64,000 bases of DNA, taken from Paenibacillus peoriae. Its GTDB lineage: Bacteria; Bacillota; Bacilli; Paenibacillales; Paenibacillaceae. Positions 9,501 through 18,387 of this stretch are shown one piece after another. Each line of letters begins with the position of its first letter. Positions within the stretch are counted from its first letter, which is position 1. The position numbers and the translations under genes were made by a program. The notes under the pieces were generated by a model. The model saw only the letters and a program-made list of their open reading frames with translations, was not told where the DNA came from and did no database searches. The DNA is taken from contig NZ_CP092831.1 in NCBI RefSeq assembly GCF_022531965.1, positions 2,198,001 through 2,262,000 on the forward strand. Direction: 5' to 3'.

Positions 9501-10883
9501 GCACATAACTATACGAAAGTACTGTTTGGTGAGAAAAGTGTATTCCGTGCTGGAACCATCGGTACCGTTGCCGAGAAGACAGCCTTTGGCTTTGCCAAGA
9601 AATATGAAGAGGCGCATCATAAAAAATGGCGTGGGGCTGAACTGAATAGGCTGGCTTCGGGCTGTACAGGGGTCAAACGCAGTACCGGGCAACATCCAGG
9701 CGGAATTGTCGTTGTTCCCGATTATATTGAGGTCGAGGATATTACGCCGGTACAGTACCCCGCCGATGATACAAGCTCGGAATGGAAAACAACGCATTTT
9801 GATTATCACGCTTTTGATGCGAATTTACTCAAACTCGATATTCTGGGTCATGATGATCCGACCATGATGAGGATGCTTCAGGATTTGACTGGTGTCGATC
9901 CTACGACCATTCCAATGAATGATCCTAAGGTTATGAGCATGTTCAACTCCACGGAGGCGCTCGGTGTTACACCCCAGCAAATCCGCACGCCTGTAGCAAC
10001 CTATGGTGTACCAGAGATGGGGACGAAGTTTGTGCGCCAAATGTTAGTAGAGTCGCAGCCAAGTTCTTTTGCCGATTTACTGCAAATATCCGGACTGTCT
10101 CACGGCACGGGCGTATGGCTAGGGAACGCACAGGAACTGATTAAGAATAATACTTGCAACATCAAGACTGTAATTGGTTGTCGTGATGACATCATGCTGT
10201 TTTTGATTTACAAGGCAGGCATGGACGCAGGTCTGGCCTTTAAAATTACGGAGAGCGTACGTAAAGGTAAGGGGCTTAGTGCTGAATGGATTGAGGAAAT
10301 GAAAAAATGCAAGGTGCCACAGTGGTACATTGATTCCTGTCTGAAAATTCAGTACATGTTTCCGAAGGCGCATGCTGCAGCGTATGTTATTTCAGCAGTG
10401 CGCACAGCGTACTTTAAGCTGTATCATCCGATTGAATATTATGCGACTTACTTTTCAGTACGTGCAGCCGATTTTGATATTGAGCTGTGCTGTCAGGGAT
10501 ATGATGCAATCGCGCGGAAGATTGTCGAAATCGAGCAACTCGGTTTTCAGGCACCTCCCAAAGAAAAAGGGATGCTTCCGATCCTGGAAATGGCTCTGGA
10601 AATGACGGCTCGCGGGTTTAGTTTTAAATCCATTGATTTGTACCGTTCCGAAGCTACACGCTTCAAGGTGGATGGAGATTCACTCATTCCGCCATTCGGA
10701 GCTCTTCAGGGAATTGGAGACAACGCGGCACGTAACATCGCAGCCTCCCGTGAACATGGTGAATTTTTGTCTGTCGAGGATTTTCAACAAAAATCGAAGG
10801 CTAGTAAAACCATTGTCGAAATGCTGTCTCAGATGGGTTGCTTTCGAGGTCTTCCAGAGAGTAATCAGCTGTCTCTGTTTTAA
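6567..10883 (+). CDS. polC: DNA polymerase III alpha subunit, PolC type (Gram-positive)
   Basis: Main replicative DNA polymerase with built-in 3'-5' proofreading. At 1438 residues it has the standard PolC layout: N-terminal domain, OB fold around 235-330, PHP domain beginning near 334 (EFHLHTKMSAMDA) and interrupted by a DEDD exonuclease near 420-580 (VFDIETTGL with D425), a Cys4 zinc finger near 909-940 (ICGNPEC, NCPNCGG), and the palm with DIDLNFSGEY near 965. The chain ends in QLSLF, a sliding-clamp binding motif. The start ATG has GGGGGGAG immediately upstream. It follows proS as in B. subtilis. Confidence 0.98.
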   Translation: MGGAEEKRKRLELLMKQVGMPAGVVEPYFLDGWIDQVEISRTNKDWNITIAKETLVPAQVYRTFCIQVQEKMSHIAKITFRFQYSEQIQPGDIISEYWKLFLEWVHREIPSVNGWMNRAVHEWDDGLLLLTMSDGMSLELARKKQIDQAIIKFYDKYFGLSMRIKVQVGESNQEALQQFQEKKMQEEREVIQQMMESMESEMPPLDEEEGDVRLQFGYDIKEPAVPMQDIQDEEKKVTLQGTIFGLDSKELRNGSTLFTYYLTDFSDSLQMKMFAKTKEDLKILSLLANGKWVKVRGRVEYDRFMQIPELVMIPSDLVEVQAPPTRKDKAEEKRVEFHLHTKMSAMDAVASIDQYVKTAAKWGHKAIAVTDHGGVQCYPDAAKAAKKNGIKMIYGVEANVVNDAVEVVMQAQPLNLKTATYVVFDIETTGLSVTQNKIIEIAAVKMHDGKEIDRYATFVNPHERIPYNIQQLTNINDEMVKDAPDVEPVMKEFVAFAGDAVLVAHNARFDVGFIQATLRNMGLPEMTNPVLDTLELARLLFPTMKNHRLNTLTTKYKVALESHHRAIDDTVALTEVLNGLLNDAEQIKGLKMLDRLNDYVGKDLSTVRPFHCCIYALNPIGKKNLYKLVSMSHTEYFKRVPCIPKSKLSEMRDGLLIISGCEKGEFFEAVLNKSEEEAEEIAQFYDVLEIQPLTMYMHLVEKQLVSGPDALKTAIRKVCEIGRRLDKPVIATGNVHYLETRDKLYRDITIHGITGFSPLKDIRKPDAHLRTTDEMLAEFEFLGEEKAYEVVVKNTSELADRFEELELFPDKLFTPLLDGADEEIRNTCYETAKSIYGEELPEVVVARLEKELEPIIKYGFSANYLISERLVKKSNKDGYLVGSRGSVGSSVVATFLGISEVNPLPAHYICGNPECRHSEWILDGSVPSGFDLPDKNCPNCGGKLKGEGQDIPFETFLGFKGDKVPDIDLNFSGEYQPVAHNYTKVLFGEKSVFRAGTIGTVAEKTAFGFAKKYEEAHHKKWRGAELNRLASGCTGVKRSTGQHPGGIVVVPDYIEVEDITPVQYPADDTSSEWKTTHFDYHAFDANLLKLDILGHDDPTMMRMLQDLTGVDPTTIPMNDPKVMSMFNSTEALGVTPQQIRTPVATYGVPEMGTKFVRQMLVESQPSSFADLLQISGLSHGTGVWLGNAQELIKNNTCNIKTVIGCRDDIMLFLIYKAGMDAGLAFKITESVRKGKGLSAEWIEEMKKCKVPQWYIDSCLKIQYMFPKAHAAAYVISAVRTAYFKLYHPIEYYATYFSVRAADFDIELCCQGYDAIARKIVEIEQLGFQAPPKEKGMLPILEMALEMTARGFSFKSIDLYRSEATRFKVDGDSLIPPFGALQGIGDNAARNIAASREHGEFLSVEDFQQKSKASKTIVEMLSQMGCFRGLPESNQLSLF

Positions 10884-10912
10884 TCCGAACCACAGTAGTC
10901 AAGCTCTGGCAC

Positions 10913-10941
10913 TTGTCACATAACTACGGTTATGTTATAAT
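10913..10941 (+). promoter_or_regulatory. Sigma-A promoter of the rimP-nusA-infB operon
   Basis: TTGTCA (10913-10918), a 17-base spacer, and a perfect TATAAT (10936-10941). It lies in the 311-base gap after polC and ~250 bases upstream of rimP, implying a long leader. This is the strongest housekeeping promoter in the first 20 kb. Confidence 0.85.
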
Positions 10942-10975
10942 TTTTTTGGTAATCATGGAGATAAAACCGTTGCTA

Positions 10976-11158
10976 AAAGAGTGGGGAAACCCACTCTTTA
11001 CTGTTTGATATACAGTTACAACGTGAAAAGGTTGTTTTTGGGCACGAAACCGGTACGCCGGTTTATTTGCAGTGAGCCCGAAATGAACATTACATCAAAT
11101 GAAAATGAAAATGCCGGTGATGGAGAAGCATTGTCCATGCAATAGGGCATCTTTTTTT
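10976..11158 (+). promoter_or_regulatory. Structured 5' leader of the nusA operon with terminator-like end
   Basis: Three elements lie between the promoter and rimP. A perfect 10-bp hairpin with a GAAA loop occupies 10976-10999. A hairpin AAACCGG-TACG-CCGGTTT (11047-11064) sits inside GGGC (11040-11043)/GCCC (11076-11079). Finally ATGCC (11111-11115) pairs with GGCAT (11146-11150), with inner ATGG/CCAT pairing, and is followed by CTTTTTTT (11151-11158). A weak stem with a good U tract is what is expected of a NusA-stimulated terminator, so the leader may let NusA limit its own operon. The last element is inferred, not tested. Confidence 0.55.
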
Positions 11159-11194
11159 CAACACAGGAAAGTTCACTTTTGGAGGTTATAATCT

Positions 11195-11656
11195 TTGAGC
11201 ACACCAAAGATCAAATCAGTAGTAGAAGAAATGGCCCAACCTTACCTCGAAGAGCATGGTTTTGAACTGGTCGATGTCGAGTATGTCAAAGAGGGCAGTA
11301 ATTGGTTTCTTCGCGTTTTTGTAGACAAAGACGGAGGAATTGATCTGGACGACTGCAGTATGATCAGTGAATATTTGGGTCAAAAGTTGGATGAAAATGA
11401 CCCTGTTTCTACAGCATATTTTCTGGAAGTGTCTTCACCAGGCGCCGAAAGACCGCTAAAAAAAGCGGAGGACGTTACTAAAGCGGTAGGCAAAAACGTA
11501 TTCGTTACTACATACGAGCCGATCAACGGCCTGAAGGAATTTGAAGGTCGTTTGCTTTCTTTTGAAGATGGGGAACTCACCGTTCAAAGCGGACAAAAGA
11601 AGCATGCTATACCTTATGACAAGGTAGCTGGTGCAAGGCTCGCGATCATATTTTAA
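11195..11656 (+). CDS. rimP: Ribosome maturation factor RimP
   Basis: Binds the free 30S subunit and helps its maturation. The 153-residue protein matches the family in length and motifs: a beta/alpha N-terminal domain with ELVDVEYVKEGSNWFLRVFVDKDGGI, then DDCSMISEYLGQKLDENDP and the signature YFLEVSSPGAERPL at the domain boundary, ending in the small SH3-like domain. The start is a TTG at 11195 with GGAGG nine bases upstream. It is the first gene of the nusA-infB operon, as in B. subtilis (ylxS). Confidence 0.95.
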   Translation: MSTPKIKSVVEEMAQPYLEEHGFELVDVEYVKEGSNWFLRVFVDKDGGIDLDDCSMISEYLGQKLDENDPVSTAYFLEVSSPGAERPLKKAEDVTKAVGKNVFVTTYEPINGLKEFEGRLLSFEDGELTVQSGQKKHAIPYDKVAGARLAIIF

Positions 11657-11680
11657 TTCAGATTTGACTGTTGCTGTTTG

Positions 11681-11702
11681 ACATGTACTACATGTTTTTT
11701 TG
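11681..11702 (+). terminator. AT-rich hairpin with T7 tract before nusA
   Basis: ACATGT (11681-11686) and ACATGT (11690-11695) are self-complementary across a 3-base loop and are followed by a run of T to 11702. The stem is short and AT-rich, so any termination would be weak or factor-dependent. It lies between rimP and nusA. Confidence 0.3.
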
Positions 11703-11757
11703 CCTCGTGTGCCGACCAGTACGCAGGTGCATCATTTGAAAGGGGGAGCAGTAATCC

Positions 11758-12855
11758 ATGAGTATGGATTTTATTGAAGCAATGAACGAGTTGGAAAGAG
11801 AAAAGGGGATCAGCAAGGATGTGCTGTTTGAGGCCATTGAAGCAGCCTTGATTTCTAGTTACAAACGGAATTTCAACACCGCACAAAACGTGCGTGTTGA
11901 TATGAACCGCAACTCGGGAGTCATTAAGGTATATGCCCGCAAGCTGATCGTTGAGGAGGTATTGGATCCTCGCACCGAGATTTCGTTGCCTGCGGCTCGT
12001 GAGATTAACCCGCATTTTCAGTTGGAAGATATCGCTGAAATTGAAGTTACACCACGTGATTTTGGACGGATTGCTGCACAAACTGCGAAGCAGGTCGTGA
12101 CCCAGCGTATCCGCGAAGCGGAACGGGGACTGATCTACAACAAGTTTGTGGACAAGGAAGAAGATATTGTAACAGGAACTGTACAGCGCCAAGACCCACG
12201 TAACATTTATATTGATCTTGGTAAGGTGGAAGCGGTTCTCCCGTTAGGCGAATTGATGCCTAATGAGAAATTTAGCCATCTGGATCGAATTAAGGCTTAT
12301 ATTACCAAAGTAGAAAACACAACCAAAGGACCGCAAATTATGCTGTCCCGATCACATCCGGGTCTGCTTAAGCGTTTGTTCGAACTCGAAGTGCCTGAAA
12401 TTTTTGATGGTGTTGTAGAGATTCGTTCCGTAGCGCGTGAAGCAGGCTTCCGTTCTAAAATCGCGGTTCATTCCCGTAACGCCGAGGTGGATCCGGTCGG
12501 CTCTTGTGTGGGTCCTAGAGGAACACGTGTACAGACTATTGTGAACGAGCTGCGTGGCGAAAAAATCGACATTGTACGTTATTCCGATAATGTTGATGAA
12601 TACGTGGCTAATGCGCTGAGTCCATCCAAGGTGCTCGAAGTGCAGGTGTTTGAAGAAGAGAAAATGGCGCGTGTTATTGTGCCTGATTATCAGCTTTCTC
12701 TTGCTATTGGTATCAAAGGACAAAATGCTCGCCTTGCTGCTAAGCTTACGGGTTGGAAAATTGATATTAAGAGTGAAACACAGGCGGAGGAAGAACTCGG
12801 CAGACCGAGAACATCCACCGATGAAATGCATCAGGATTCCGTTTCTGTAGATTAA
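11758..12855 (+). CDS. nusA: Transcription termination/antitermination factor NusA
   Basis: RNA-polymerase-associated factor controlling pausing, termination and antitermination. The 365 residues correspond to the short Gram-positive form: N-terminal polymerase-binding domain (~1-125), S1 domain (~135-200, with QRQDPRNIYIDLGKVEAVLP), then two KH domains (VDPVGSCVGPRGTRVQ near 245-260 and SLAIGIKGQNARLAAKLTGW near 315-335); the acidic repeats of the E. coli protein are absent as expected. ATG at 11758 is preceded by GGGGGAG. ylxR follows after 23 bases. Confidence 0.97.
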   Translation: MSMDFIEAMNELEREKGISKDVLFEAIEAALISSYKRNFNTAQNVRVDMNRNSGVIKVYARKLIVEEVLDPRTEISLPAAREINPHFQLEDIAEIEVTPRDFGRIAAQTAKQVVTQRIREAERGLIYNKFVDKEEDIVTGTVQRQDPRNIYIDLGKVEAVLPLGELMPNEKFSHLDRIKAYITKVENTTKGPQIMLSRSHPGLLKRLFELEVPEIFDGVVEIRSVAREAGFRSKIAVHSRNAEVDPVGSCVGPRGTRVQTIVNELRGEKIDIVRYSDNVDEYVANALSPSKVLEVQVFEEEKMARVIVPDYQLSLAIGIKGQNARLAAKLTGWKIDIKSETQAEEELGRPRTSTDEMHQDSVSVD

Positions 12856-12878
12856 GCGGAGTGTAGGGGGGTTAATGC

Positions 12879-13187
12879 ATGAAACAGAGAAAGATACCTT
12901 TGCGCAAATGTGTGGCCTGTCATGAAATGATGCCAAAGAAGCAGTTGATCCGTGTCGTCAAAACCCCTGAAGACGAAGTGTTGATTGACTTGACTGGCAA
13001 AAAGTCGGGACGCGGCGCTTACTTGTGCGGCAAAGCCGCCTGCTTCAAGCTGGCTCAAAAGAGCAAGGCACTGGATCGAGCATTGAAGCACTCGGTTCAT
13101 CCTGATATTTATGAGCAGCTAAGTCGTGATTTTGCTGCCGTCGAGGAAGAATTCCTGGCGGCACAAGGCAGCGTGCAGGATGAATAA
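12879..13187 (+). CDS. ylxR: YlxR/RnpM family RNA-binding protein (DUF448)
   Basis: Small nucleic-acid-binding protein of the nusA-infB operon; the B. subtilis homologue has been described as a modulator of RNase P activity and named RnpM. The 102 residues contain the family motifs RKCVACHEMMPKKQLIRVV and GRGAYLCGKAACFKLA. Four cysteines are placed as in the family. The ATG follows AGGGGGG-type purine-rich sequence. Its end overlaps the start of the next gene by 8 bases, so translation of the two is likely coupled. Confidence 0.93.
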   Translation: MKQRKIPLRKCVACHEMMPKKQLIRVVKTPEDEVLIDLTGKKSGRGAYLCGKAACFKLAQKSKALDRALKHSVHPDIYEQLSRDFAAVEEEFLAAQGSVQDE

Positions 13188-13503
13188 GGCGCTGTCTGGA
13201 TTGGGTCTTGCCATGAGAGCTGGCAAGCTGCTAACAGGTGATGAGATCGTTTATAAAGCGATCAGGTCTTCAGAAGCCAAGCTGGTCATTCTTGCGAAAG
13301 ATGCTTCAATGAATACTCAAAAGAAATTCCGCGACAAATGCGGGACGTACAAAATCCCCTTAATGATAGGATTTGACCGGGAAAGCTTGGGAAGCAGTAT
13401 CGGCAAGCCTGAACGGGTTGTGCTGGCTGTGACGGATCAAGGATTCGCGAAATTGATCAAGAAACATACGGGGATAATGTCGGAGGTGGAGTATATTGAG
13501 TAA
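13180..13503 (+). CDS. ylxQ: L7Ae-family ribosomal/K-turn-binding protein YlxQ
   Basis: A 107-residue member of the L7Ae/L30e/S12e family, which bind kink-turn RNA. Visible signature: [23 protein letters not shown] and [22 protein letters not shown]. The frame is open further upstream, but the ATG at 13180, overlapping the ylxR stop region, gives the family N-terminus [16 protein letters not shown]. It ends in GAGTAA overlapping the infB TTG start (13496), so ylxR, ylxQ and infB form a tightly coupled string. Confidence 0.92.
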   Translation: MNKALSGLGLAMRAGKLLTGDEIVYKAIRSSEAKLVILAKDASMNTQKKFRDKCGTYKIPLMIGFDRESLGSSIGKPERVVLAVTDQGFAKLIKKHTGIMSEVEYIE

Positions 13504-16051
13504 ACAAGAAAACAAAGACAAAGTGCGGGTATACGAATACGCCAAATCGTTGAACATGAGCAGCAAAGAAATTATCACCATTCTTAAACGGCTGGATATT
13601 CCCGTGAACAACCATATGAGCGTCATGGAACATGATGCCGTAGGTAAAGTGGAAAGTTTTTTTAAGAATATTAAATCCAATGCTGCGGCCAAGCAAGGCG
13701 AAGCAGGTACGGTGCAAGTAAGCTCGAATCAGGCCGGTTCAAGCCAGAATAGTAATCATTCAACTGAGCAAACCAAAAATCAACAGGAAAAGCAGGTAAG
13801 TATGAATAGGACAAACAACAACCAAAACAGTAACCGAAGCAGCGCTCCAAAAGCGCAAAGCAGTCAGCAGGGCGGTCAAAACCGCAGTCAACAAAGTACT
13901 AGCAGACCCACTGGTCAGCAAAGTACACAAAACCGCAGTAATGGTCAACAACAGGGAGGACAACAGCGTCCCGGCGGTAACACAGGTTCGCGTCCTCAAG
14001 GTAGCCAAAGCACTAACTCACGCCCTCAGGGAAGTAGTCAGGGTGGTACGGCTGTAAGAACATCATCCTCCACAGGTAGCAACAATGCGAACCGTAGTGG
14101 TGGCAACCGTACAGGCAGTAACTCCAACAACGGTGGTAACCGTTCCGGTCAAGGACGTTTTGACGATAACCGTCAAGGCGGCGGACGCGGTGGTAACGGT
14201 GGTCGTGGAGGCAATAATCGCGGTGGTAGCAATCGTGGCGGGAAATTTAACAATCGTGGTAAAGGTCAACAACAGGAACGTCGCGAGAAAATCGACAACA
14301 CGCCAAAGAAAATTATTGTTCGTGGTGAGATGACCGTAGGCGAAACTGCCAAGCTTCTTCACAAGGATGCGTCAGAAGTCATCAAAAAGCTGATTATGCT
14401 CGGAACGATGGCGACCATTAACCAGGAACTGGATATGGATACTATCCTCTTGCTTGCCGGAGACTTTGGTGTCGAGGTAGAAGTGAAAATTCCGGTCGAA
14501 GAAGATCGTTTTGAAACGGTGGAAGAAAATGATGATCCTGCGGATCTGAAAACACGTCCACCCGTTGTAACGATTATGGGTCACGTCGATCATGGTAAAA
14601 CAACTTTGCTGGATGCCATTCGCTCGACTAATGTAACTGGTGGCGAAGCTGGCGGTATTACACAGCATATTGGTGCATACCAAGTTGAAATTAACAGCAA
14701 AAAAATCACTTTCCTGGATACACCGGGTCACGAAGCCTTTACTGCTATGCGTGCACGTGGTGCTCAAGTGACAGATATGACGATTATCGTGGTTGCAGCT
14801 GACGACGGTGTTATGCCTCAGACGGTCGAAGCTATTAACCATGCGAAGGCGGCAGGTCTGCCAATTATCGTAGCTGTAAACAAGATCGACAAACCAGATG
14901 CCAACCCGGATAAAGTGAAGCAAGAACTCACTGAATATGAATTGGTACCTGAAGAGTGGGGCGGCGATACGATTTTCGTCAACGTTTCCGCGAAACAAAG
15001 AATGGGTCTGGAAGACCTGCTCGAAATGATTCTGCTCGTAGCTGAAGTGAATGAGTACAAAGCGAATCCGAACAAACGGGCACGTGGTACCATCATCGAG
15101 GCAGAACTGGATAAAGGCCGCGGTTCTGTGGCTCGTATCCTCGTTCAGAATGGTACACTGAAAGTTGGCGATGCTTTCGTAGCGGGTAACTGCTTCGGAC
15201 GTGTGCGTGCCATGGTCAACGATAAAGGTCGTCGTCTTAAGGAAGCAGGTCCTTCCACTCCAGTTGAAATTACTGGTTTGACAGAAGTTCCACTTGCTGG
15301 CGATCCATTCATGGTGTTTGAGGATGAGCGGAAAGCACGCGCTATTGCTGACAGACGTGCGATCACACAACGCCAATCTGATCTGGGCAGTAATACACGC
15401 GTAACACTGGATGACCTGTTCCAACACATCAAGGATGGCGAAATGAAGGATCTGAACGTCATTATTAAAGGTGACGTGCAAGGTTCTGTCGAAGCGTTGA
15501 AAGGTTCCTTGAATAAGATTGAAGTCGAAGGTGTGCGCGTTAAAATTCTTCACAGTGGTGCAGGAGCAATCACCGAATCCGATATTATTTTGGCCGCAGC
15601 TTCCAATGCTATTGTCATTGGTTTTAATGTTCGTCCGGATAACCAGGCGAAATCTACAGCGGAAGCTGAAAAAGTGGACATTCGTCTACACCGTGTCATT
15701 TACAATGTCATTGAAGAAATAGAGCAAGCCATGAAGGGCATGCTGGATCCTGAATATAAAGAAAATGTGATTGGGCATGCTGAAGTACGTAACGTGTTCA
15801 AAGTTACCAAAGTCGGTACGATCGCTGGTTGTATGGTGACATCCGGTAAAATTACCCGTTCAGCAGAAGCACGCCTGATTCGTGATGGCATCGTCATTTT
15901 TGAAGGTAAAATCGACTCACTGAAACGCTTTAAGGACGACGCAAAAGAAGTTGCCCAAGGTTACGAATGCGGTATTACCCTTGATGGCTATAATGATGTT
16001 AAGGAACTCGACATTATTGAAGCGTTCGTCATGGAAACAGTGGAGCGCTAA
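13496..16051 (+). CDS. infB: Translation initiation factor IF-2
   Basis: GTPase that brings fMet-tRNA to the 30S subunit and promotes subunit joining. It has 851 residues: a short N-terminal helical domain (~1-60), a long low-complexity linker (~60-260) rich in Gln, Asn, Ser and Gly that ends in RGG/GGN repeats, then the conserved core. G motifs: GHVDHGKTT (362-370), DTPGHEAF, and NKID. Domain IV motif [18 protein letters not shown] lies near the C-terminus. The TTG start at 13496 overlaps ylxQ by 8 bases, with CGGAGGTGG upstream. An internal ATG at 13802 preceded by CAGGTAAGT could give a shorter isoform, as IF2 isoforms are known in other bacteria; that is inference. Confidence 0.97.
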   Translation: MSKQENKDKVRVYEYAKSLNMSSKEIITILKRLDIPVNNHMSVMEHDAVGKVESFFKNIKSNAAAKQGEAGTVQVSSNQAGSSQNSNHSTEQTKNQQEKQVSMNRTNNNQNSNRSSAPKAQSSQQGGQNRSQQSTSRPTGQQSTQNRSNGQQQGGQQRPGGNTGSRPQGSQSTNSRPQGSSQGGTAVRTSSSTGSNNANRSGGNRTGSNSNNGGNRSGQGRFDDNRQGGGRGGNGGRGGNNRGGSNRGGKFNNRGKGQQQERREKIDNTPKKIIVRGEMTVGETAKLLHKDASEVIKKLIMLGTMATINQELDMDTILLLAGDFGVEVEVKIPVEEDRFETVEENDDPADLKTRPPVVTIMGHVDHGKTTLLDAIRSTNVTGGEAGGITQHIGAYQVEINSKKITFLDTPGHEAFTAMRARGAQVTDMTIIVVAADDGVMPQTVEAINHAKAAGLPIIVAVNKIDKPDANPDKVKQELTEYELVPEEWGGDTIFVNVSAKQRMGLEDLLEMILLVAEVNEYKANPNKRARGTIIEAELDKGRGSVARILVQNGTLKVGDAFVAGNCFGRVRAMVNDKGRRLKEAGPSTPVEITGLTEVPLAGDPFMVFEDERKARAIADRRAITQRQSDLGSNTRVTLDDLFQHIKDGEMKDLNVIIKGDVQGSVEALKGSLNKIEVEGVRVKILHSGAGAITESDIILAAASNAIVIGFNVRPDNQAKSTAEAEKVDIRLHRVIYNVIEEIEQAMKGMLDPEYKENVIGHAEVRNVFKVTKVGTIAGCMVTSGKITRSAEARLIRDGIVIFEGKIDSLKRFKDDAKEVAQGYECGITLDGYNDVKELDIIEAFVMETVER

Positions 16052-16071
16052 CGGCAGAGAGGTGAGCATCC

Positions 16072-16422
16072 ATGGCTAAAATACGTACAGGTCGGGTTGG
16101 CGAGCAGATCAAGAAGGAGCTAAGCCGACTCATCCAAACTGAATTAAAAGACCCCCGCATCGGTTTTATCACGGTAACGGGTGTCGATCTTACAAATGAT
16201 TTGTCCCAAGCGAAAATATACTTGAGCGTGCTCGGGGATGAAGAACAAAAAAATTCTTCCCTGAAAGCATTGGACAAAGCGAACGGTTATCTTCGTTCTG
16301 AACTCGGCAAACGGATACGGCTGCGCCATATTCCTGAGTTGATTTTCAAAATTGACGAATCTATTGCTTACGGCAGTCGAATTGAAAAACTGCTGAGTGA
16401 TATCGACAAGGATGAAAAATAA
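16072..16422 (+). CDS. rbfA: 30S ribosome-binding factor RbfA
   Basis: Cold-shock-linked factor that binds 30S precursors and aids 16S 5'-end processing. The 116-residue protein shows the family pattern [36 protein letters not shown] in shortened form, with SVLGDEEQK and [16 protein letters not shown] toward the C-terminus. ATG at 16072 follows GAGAGGTGA. It lies 20 bases after infB; B. subtilis has ylxP between the two, which is missing here. Confidence 0.95.
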   Translation: MAKIRTGRVGEQIKKELSRLIQTELKDPRIGFITVTGVDLTNDLSQAKIYLSVLGDEEQKNSSLKALDKANGYLRSELGKRIRLRHIPELIFKIDESIAYGSRIEKLLSDIDKDEK

Positions 16423-16473
16423 AACTTTTAGTTTGTCTGAAGGAACCATGAACTGAATGTAAAGGAGAAGGCA

Positions 16474-17451
16474 ATGCATACCTATGAACAGGCGCTTCAA
16501 CAAGCGAAGGAATTTATTCTGGAGCATGATGATTACCTGATCGTATCGCATGTACAGCCGGACGGAGACGCAGTCAGCTCCACCGTAACGGTGGGCTGGC
16601 TTCTCTCATGTCTGGGGAAGAAATTTACCATGCTGAATGAGGGACCTATTCCCAAGCGCATGGATTTTTTATGGCATGCCGATGAGATTATGGATATGAG
16701 CCAGCAACCGCCAGAACGGAAATACAATCGGATCATTTGTGTAGATTGTGCGGATTACCGTCGTGTTGGTTTGACAGAGCAGTTTTTTACGGAAGATGCC
16801 ATTATCCTGAATATTGATCATCATCCAACAAATGATGCTTATGGTACAGTTAATGTGATTAAGTCGGATGCTGCGGCAACAGCGGAAATTCTTTTTGATC
16901 TACTGGAAGAGTTTGCAGTAACCTGGGACGTCGAAGTAGCAACGGCTGTATATACAGGGTTGCTGACGGATACAGGAGGTTTCCGCTACTCCAACACTTC
17001 ACCGAAAGTAATGTCTACGGTGTCACAGCTACTTACTTACGGTGTAGATGGTCCCTCTTTATCCGAGAAATTGCTCGAAGAGATGACCTTTCCACAAATG
17101 AAGGTGCTGACAAAAGCATTGCAAACGCTCACGATGTCGGAGGATGGAAAAGTCGCTTGGGTCGTTGTATCACCTGACGATATGACAGAATGTGGCGCTG
17201 TAAATGAGGACTTGGAAGGCATCGTGAATTACCCAAGAAATATTCGTGGTGTTGAGGTAGGCATTTTCTTTAAGGTTATTAATGATCAAGCGGTCAAGGC
17301 CAGCTTGAGATCGGCAGGGAATGTAGATGTAGCCGCGCTGGCTCAATCATTTGGAGGCGGTGGACATGTGCGTGCGGCTGGCTGTCGGCTAGAGGGTAAA
17401 CTGGAAGATATCATTAAGACAGTTGTAGGGCGGGTGAAGTCTGAGCTATGA
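16474..17451 (+). CDS. nrnA: NrnA-type DHH/DHHA1 phosphoesterase (oligoribonuclease / pAp phosphatase)
   Basis: Degrades nano-RNA and dephosphorylates 3'-phosphoadenosine 5'-phosphate in related proteins. The 325-residue chain has the DHH domain motifs VSHVQPDGDAVSS, CVDCADYRRVG, ILNIDHHPTND (the DHH triad) and GLLTDTGGFRY, followed by the DHHA1 domain with the glycine-rich FGGGGHVRAAGC motif. It sits between rbfA and truB; B. subtilis carries nrnA elsewhere, while this arrangement is common in other Firmicutes. Its TGA overlaps the truB ATG (ATGA), indicating coupling. Confidence 0.93.
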   Translation: MHTYEQALQQAKEFILEHDDYLIVSHVQPDGDAVSSTVTVGWLLSCLGKKFTMLNEGPIPKRMDFLWHADEIMDMSQQPPERKYNRIICVDCADYRRVGLTEQFFTEDAIILNIDHHPTNDAYGTVNVIKSDAAATAEILFDLLEEFAVTWDVEVATAVYTGLLTDTGGFRYSNTSPKVMSTVSQLLTYGVDGPSLSEKLLEEMTFPQMKVLTKALQTLTMSEDGKVAWVVVSPDDMTECGAVNEDLEGIVNYPRNIRGVEVGIFFKVINDQAVKASLRSAGNVDVAALAQSFGGGGHVRAAGCRLEGKLEDIIKTVVGRVKSEL

Positions 17452-18383
17452 ACCCGATAAAGAAGGAACAGGCAACTTGGGAAGGCGTCCTACCAGTCTA
17501 TAAACCTGCTGGATTTACCTCTCATGATGTGGTGGCCAAGGCTCGCCGTTTATTAGGTATGAAGCGAATCGGACACACTGGAACGCTTGATCCGCAAGTA
17601 ACCGGTGTTTTGCCCTTGTGTCTGGGACGTGCCACCCGCGTGGTGGAATACATGCAAGAGCGGCCCAAGGAATATCGGGCTACACTGCGATTAGGCATTG
17701 CCACGGATACCGAGGACCTGACTGGGGAAATTACGGAAGAAAGTGAACGTCCAGTAGAGGTGACGGAAGTGGAAGTCAAAGCGGTTCTGAAGCATTTTGT
17801 TGGTACGATCTCCCAAGTGCCTCCAATGTACTCCGCGCTAAAAGTGGACGGCAAGCGTCTATATGAGCTGGCTCGAGAAGGCAAAACTGTTGAGCGCCAA
17901 AGCCGTGAAGTAAGCATTTATGAGTTGGAGATGACGGGATTCGCGGAGACGGGGGCGTATGTGGATATTTCTTTTCGTGCCTTATGCTCCAAAGGTACTT
18001 ATATCCGTACACTGTGTGTTGATATTGGCCGTGAATTAGGATATCCTTCAACGATGGTTAAGCTGGAGCGAACCATGTCTGCGGGAATTCCTGCGGAACG
18101 TTGTCTGACTTTCGAAGAGATAGAGCGTTTCGTAGCGGATGGCAGTCTTGGAGAGCGGCTTATTACAACGGATCAGGCGATTGACTATATGCCTGAGCAT
18201 ATAGTGGCTGAAGCCAAGGTAACTGCGGCTCTGCAAGGCCAACGCCTGTCGCTGAATATGATTTCACCACCTGTGACGGACAACCAGCCCTTCCGTTTGT
18301 ATAAAGAGGATAAAACGTTTTTAGGCATATTTGGTCGGGATGAATCAGACGCGATTGCTCCCATTAAAGTTTTTTTACCTTGA
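17448..18383 (+). CDS. truB: tRNA pseudouridine-55 synthase TruB
   Basis: Isomerises U55 in the T-loop of tRNAs. The catalytic Asp motif HTGTLDPQVTGVLPLCLGRATR (quoted in part: GTLDPQVTGVLP) lies at about residues 45-60; KEYRATLRLGIATDTED and the SKGTYIRTLCVDIGRELG motif follow, and a C-terminal PUA-like tail completes 311 residues. The ATG overlaps nrnA by 4 bases. Its 3' end contains the likely promoter of the next gene. Confidence 0.96.
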   Translation: MNPIKKEQATWEGVLPVYKPAGFTSHDVVAKARRLLGMKRIGHTGTLDPQVTGVLPLCLGRATRVVEYMQERPKEYRATLRLGIATDTEDLTGEITEESERPVEVTEVEVKAVLKHFVGTISQVPPMYSALKVDGKRLYELAREGKTVERQSREVSIYELEMTGFAETGAYVDISFRALCSKGTYIRTLCVDIGRELGYPSTMVKLERTMSAGIPAERCLTFEEIERFVADGSLGERLITTDQAIDYMPEHIVAEAKVTAALQGQRLSLNMISPPVTDNQPFRLYKEDKTFLGIFGRDESDAIAPIKVFLP

Positions 18384-18387
18384 ATTG

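Noticed and set aside
14085..14333. Repetitive GGT/GGC-rich stretch considered as a CRISPR or tandem array
   Set aside because: The units are irregular codons for Gly/Asn/Arg inside the IF2 linker; no direct repeats with uniform spacers.
14372..15553. Long antisense open frame (393 codons) opposite infB
   Set aside because: It lies exactly opposite a well-supported conserved gene, has no ribosome site and reads like compositional shadow (rich in Cys, His, Phe with no motif).
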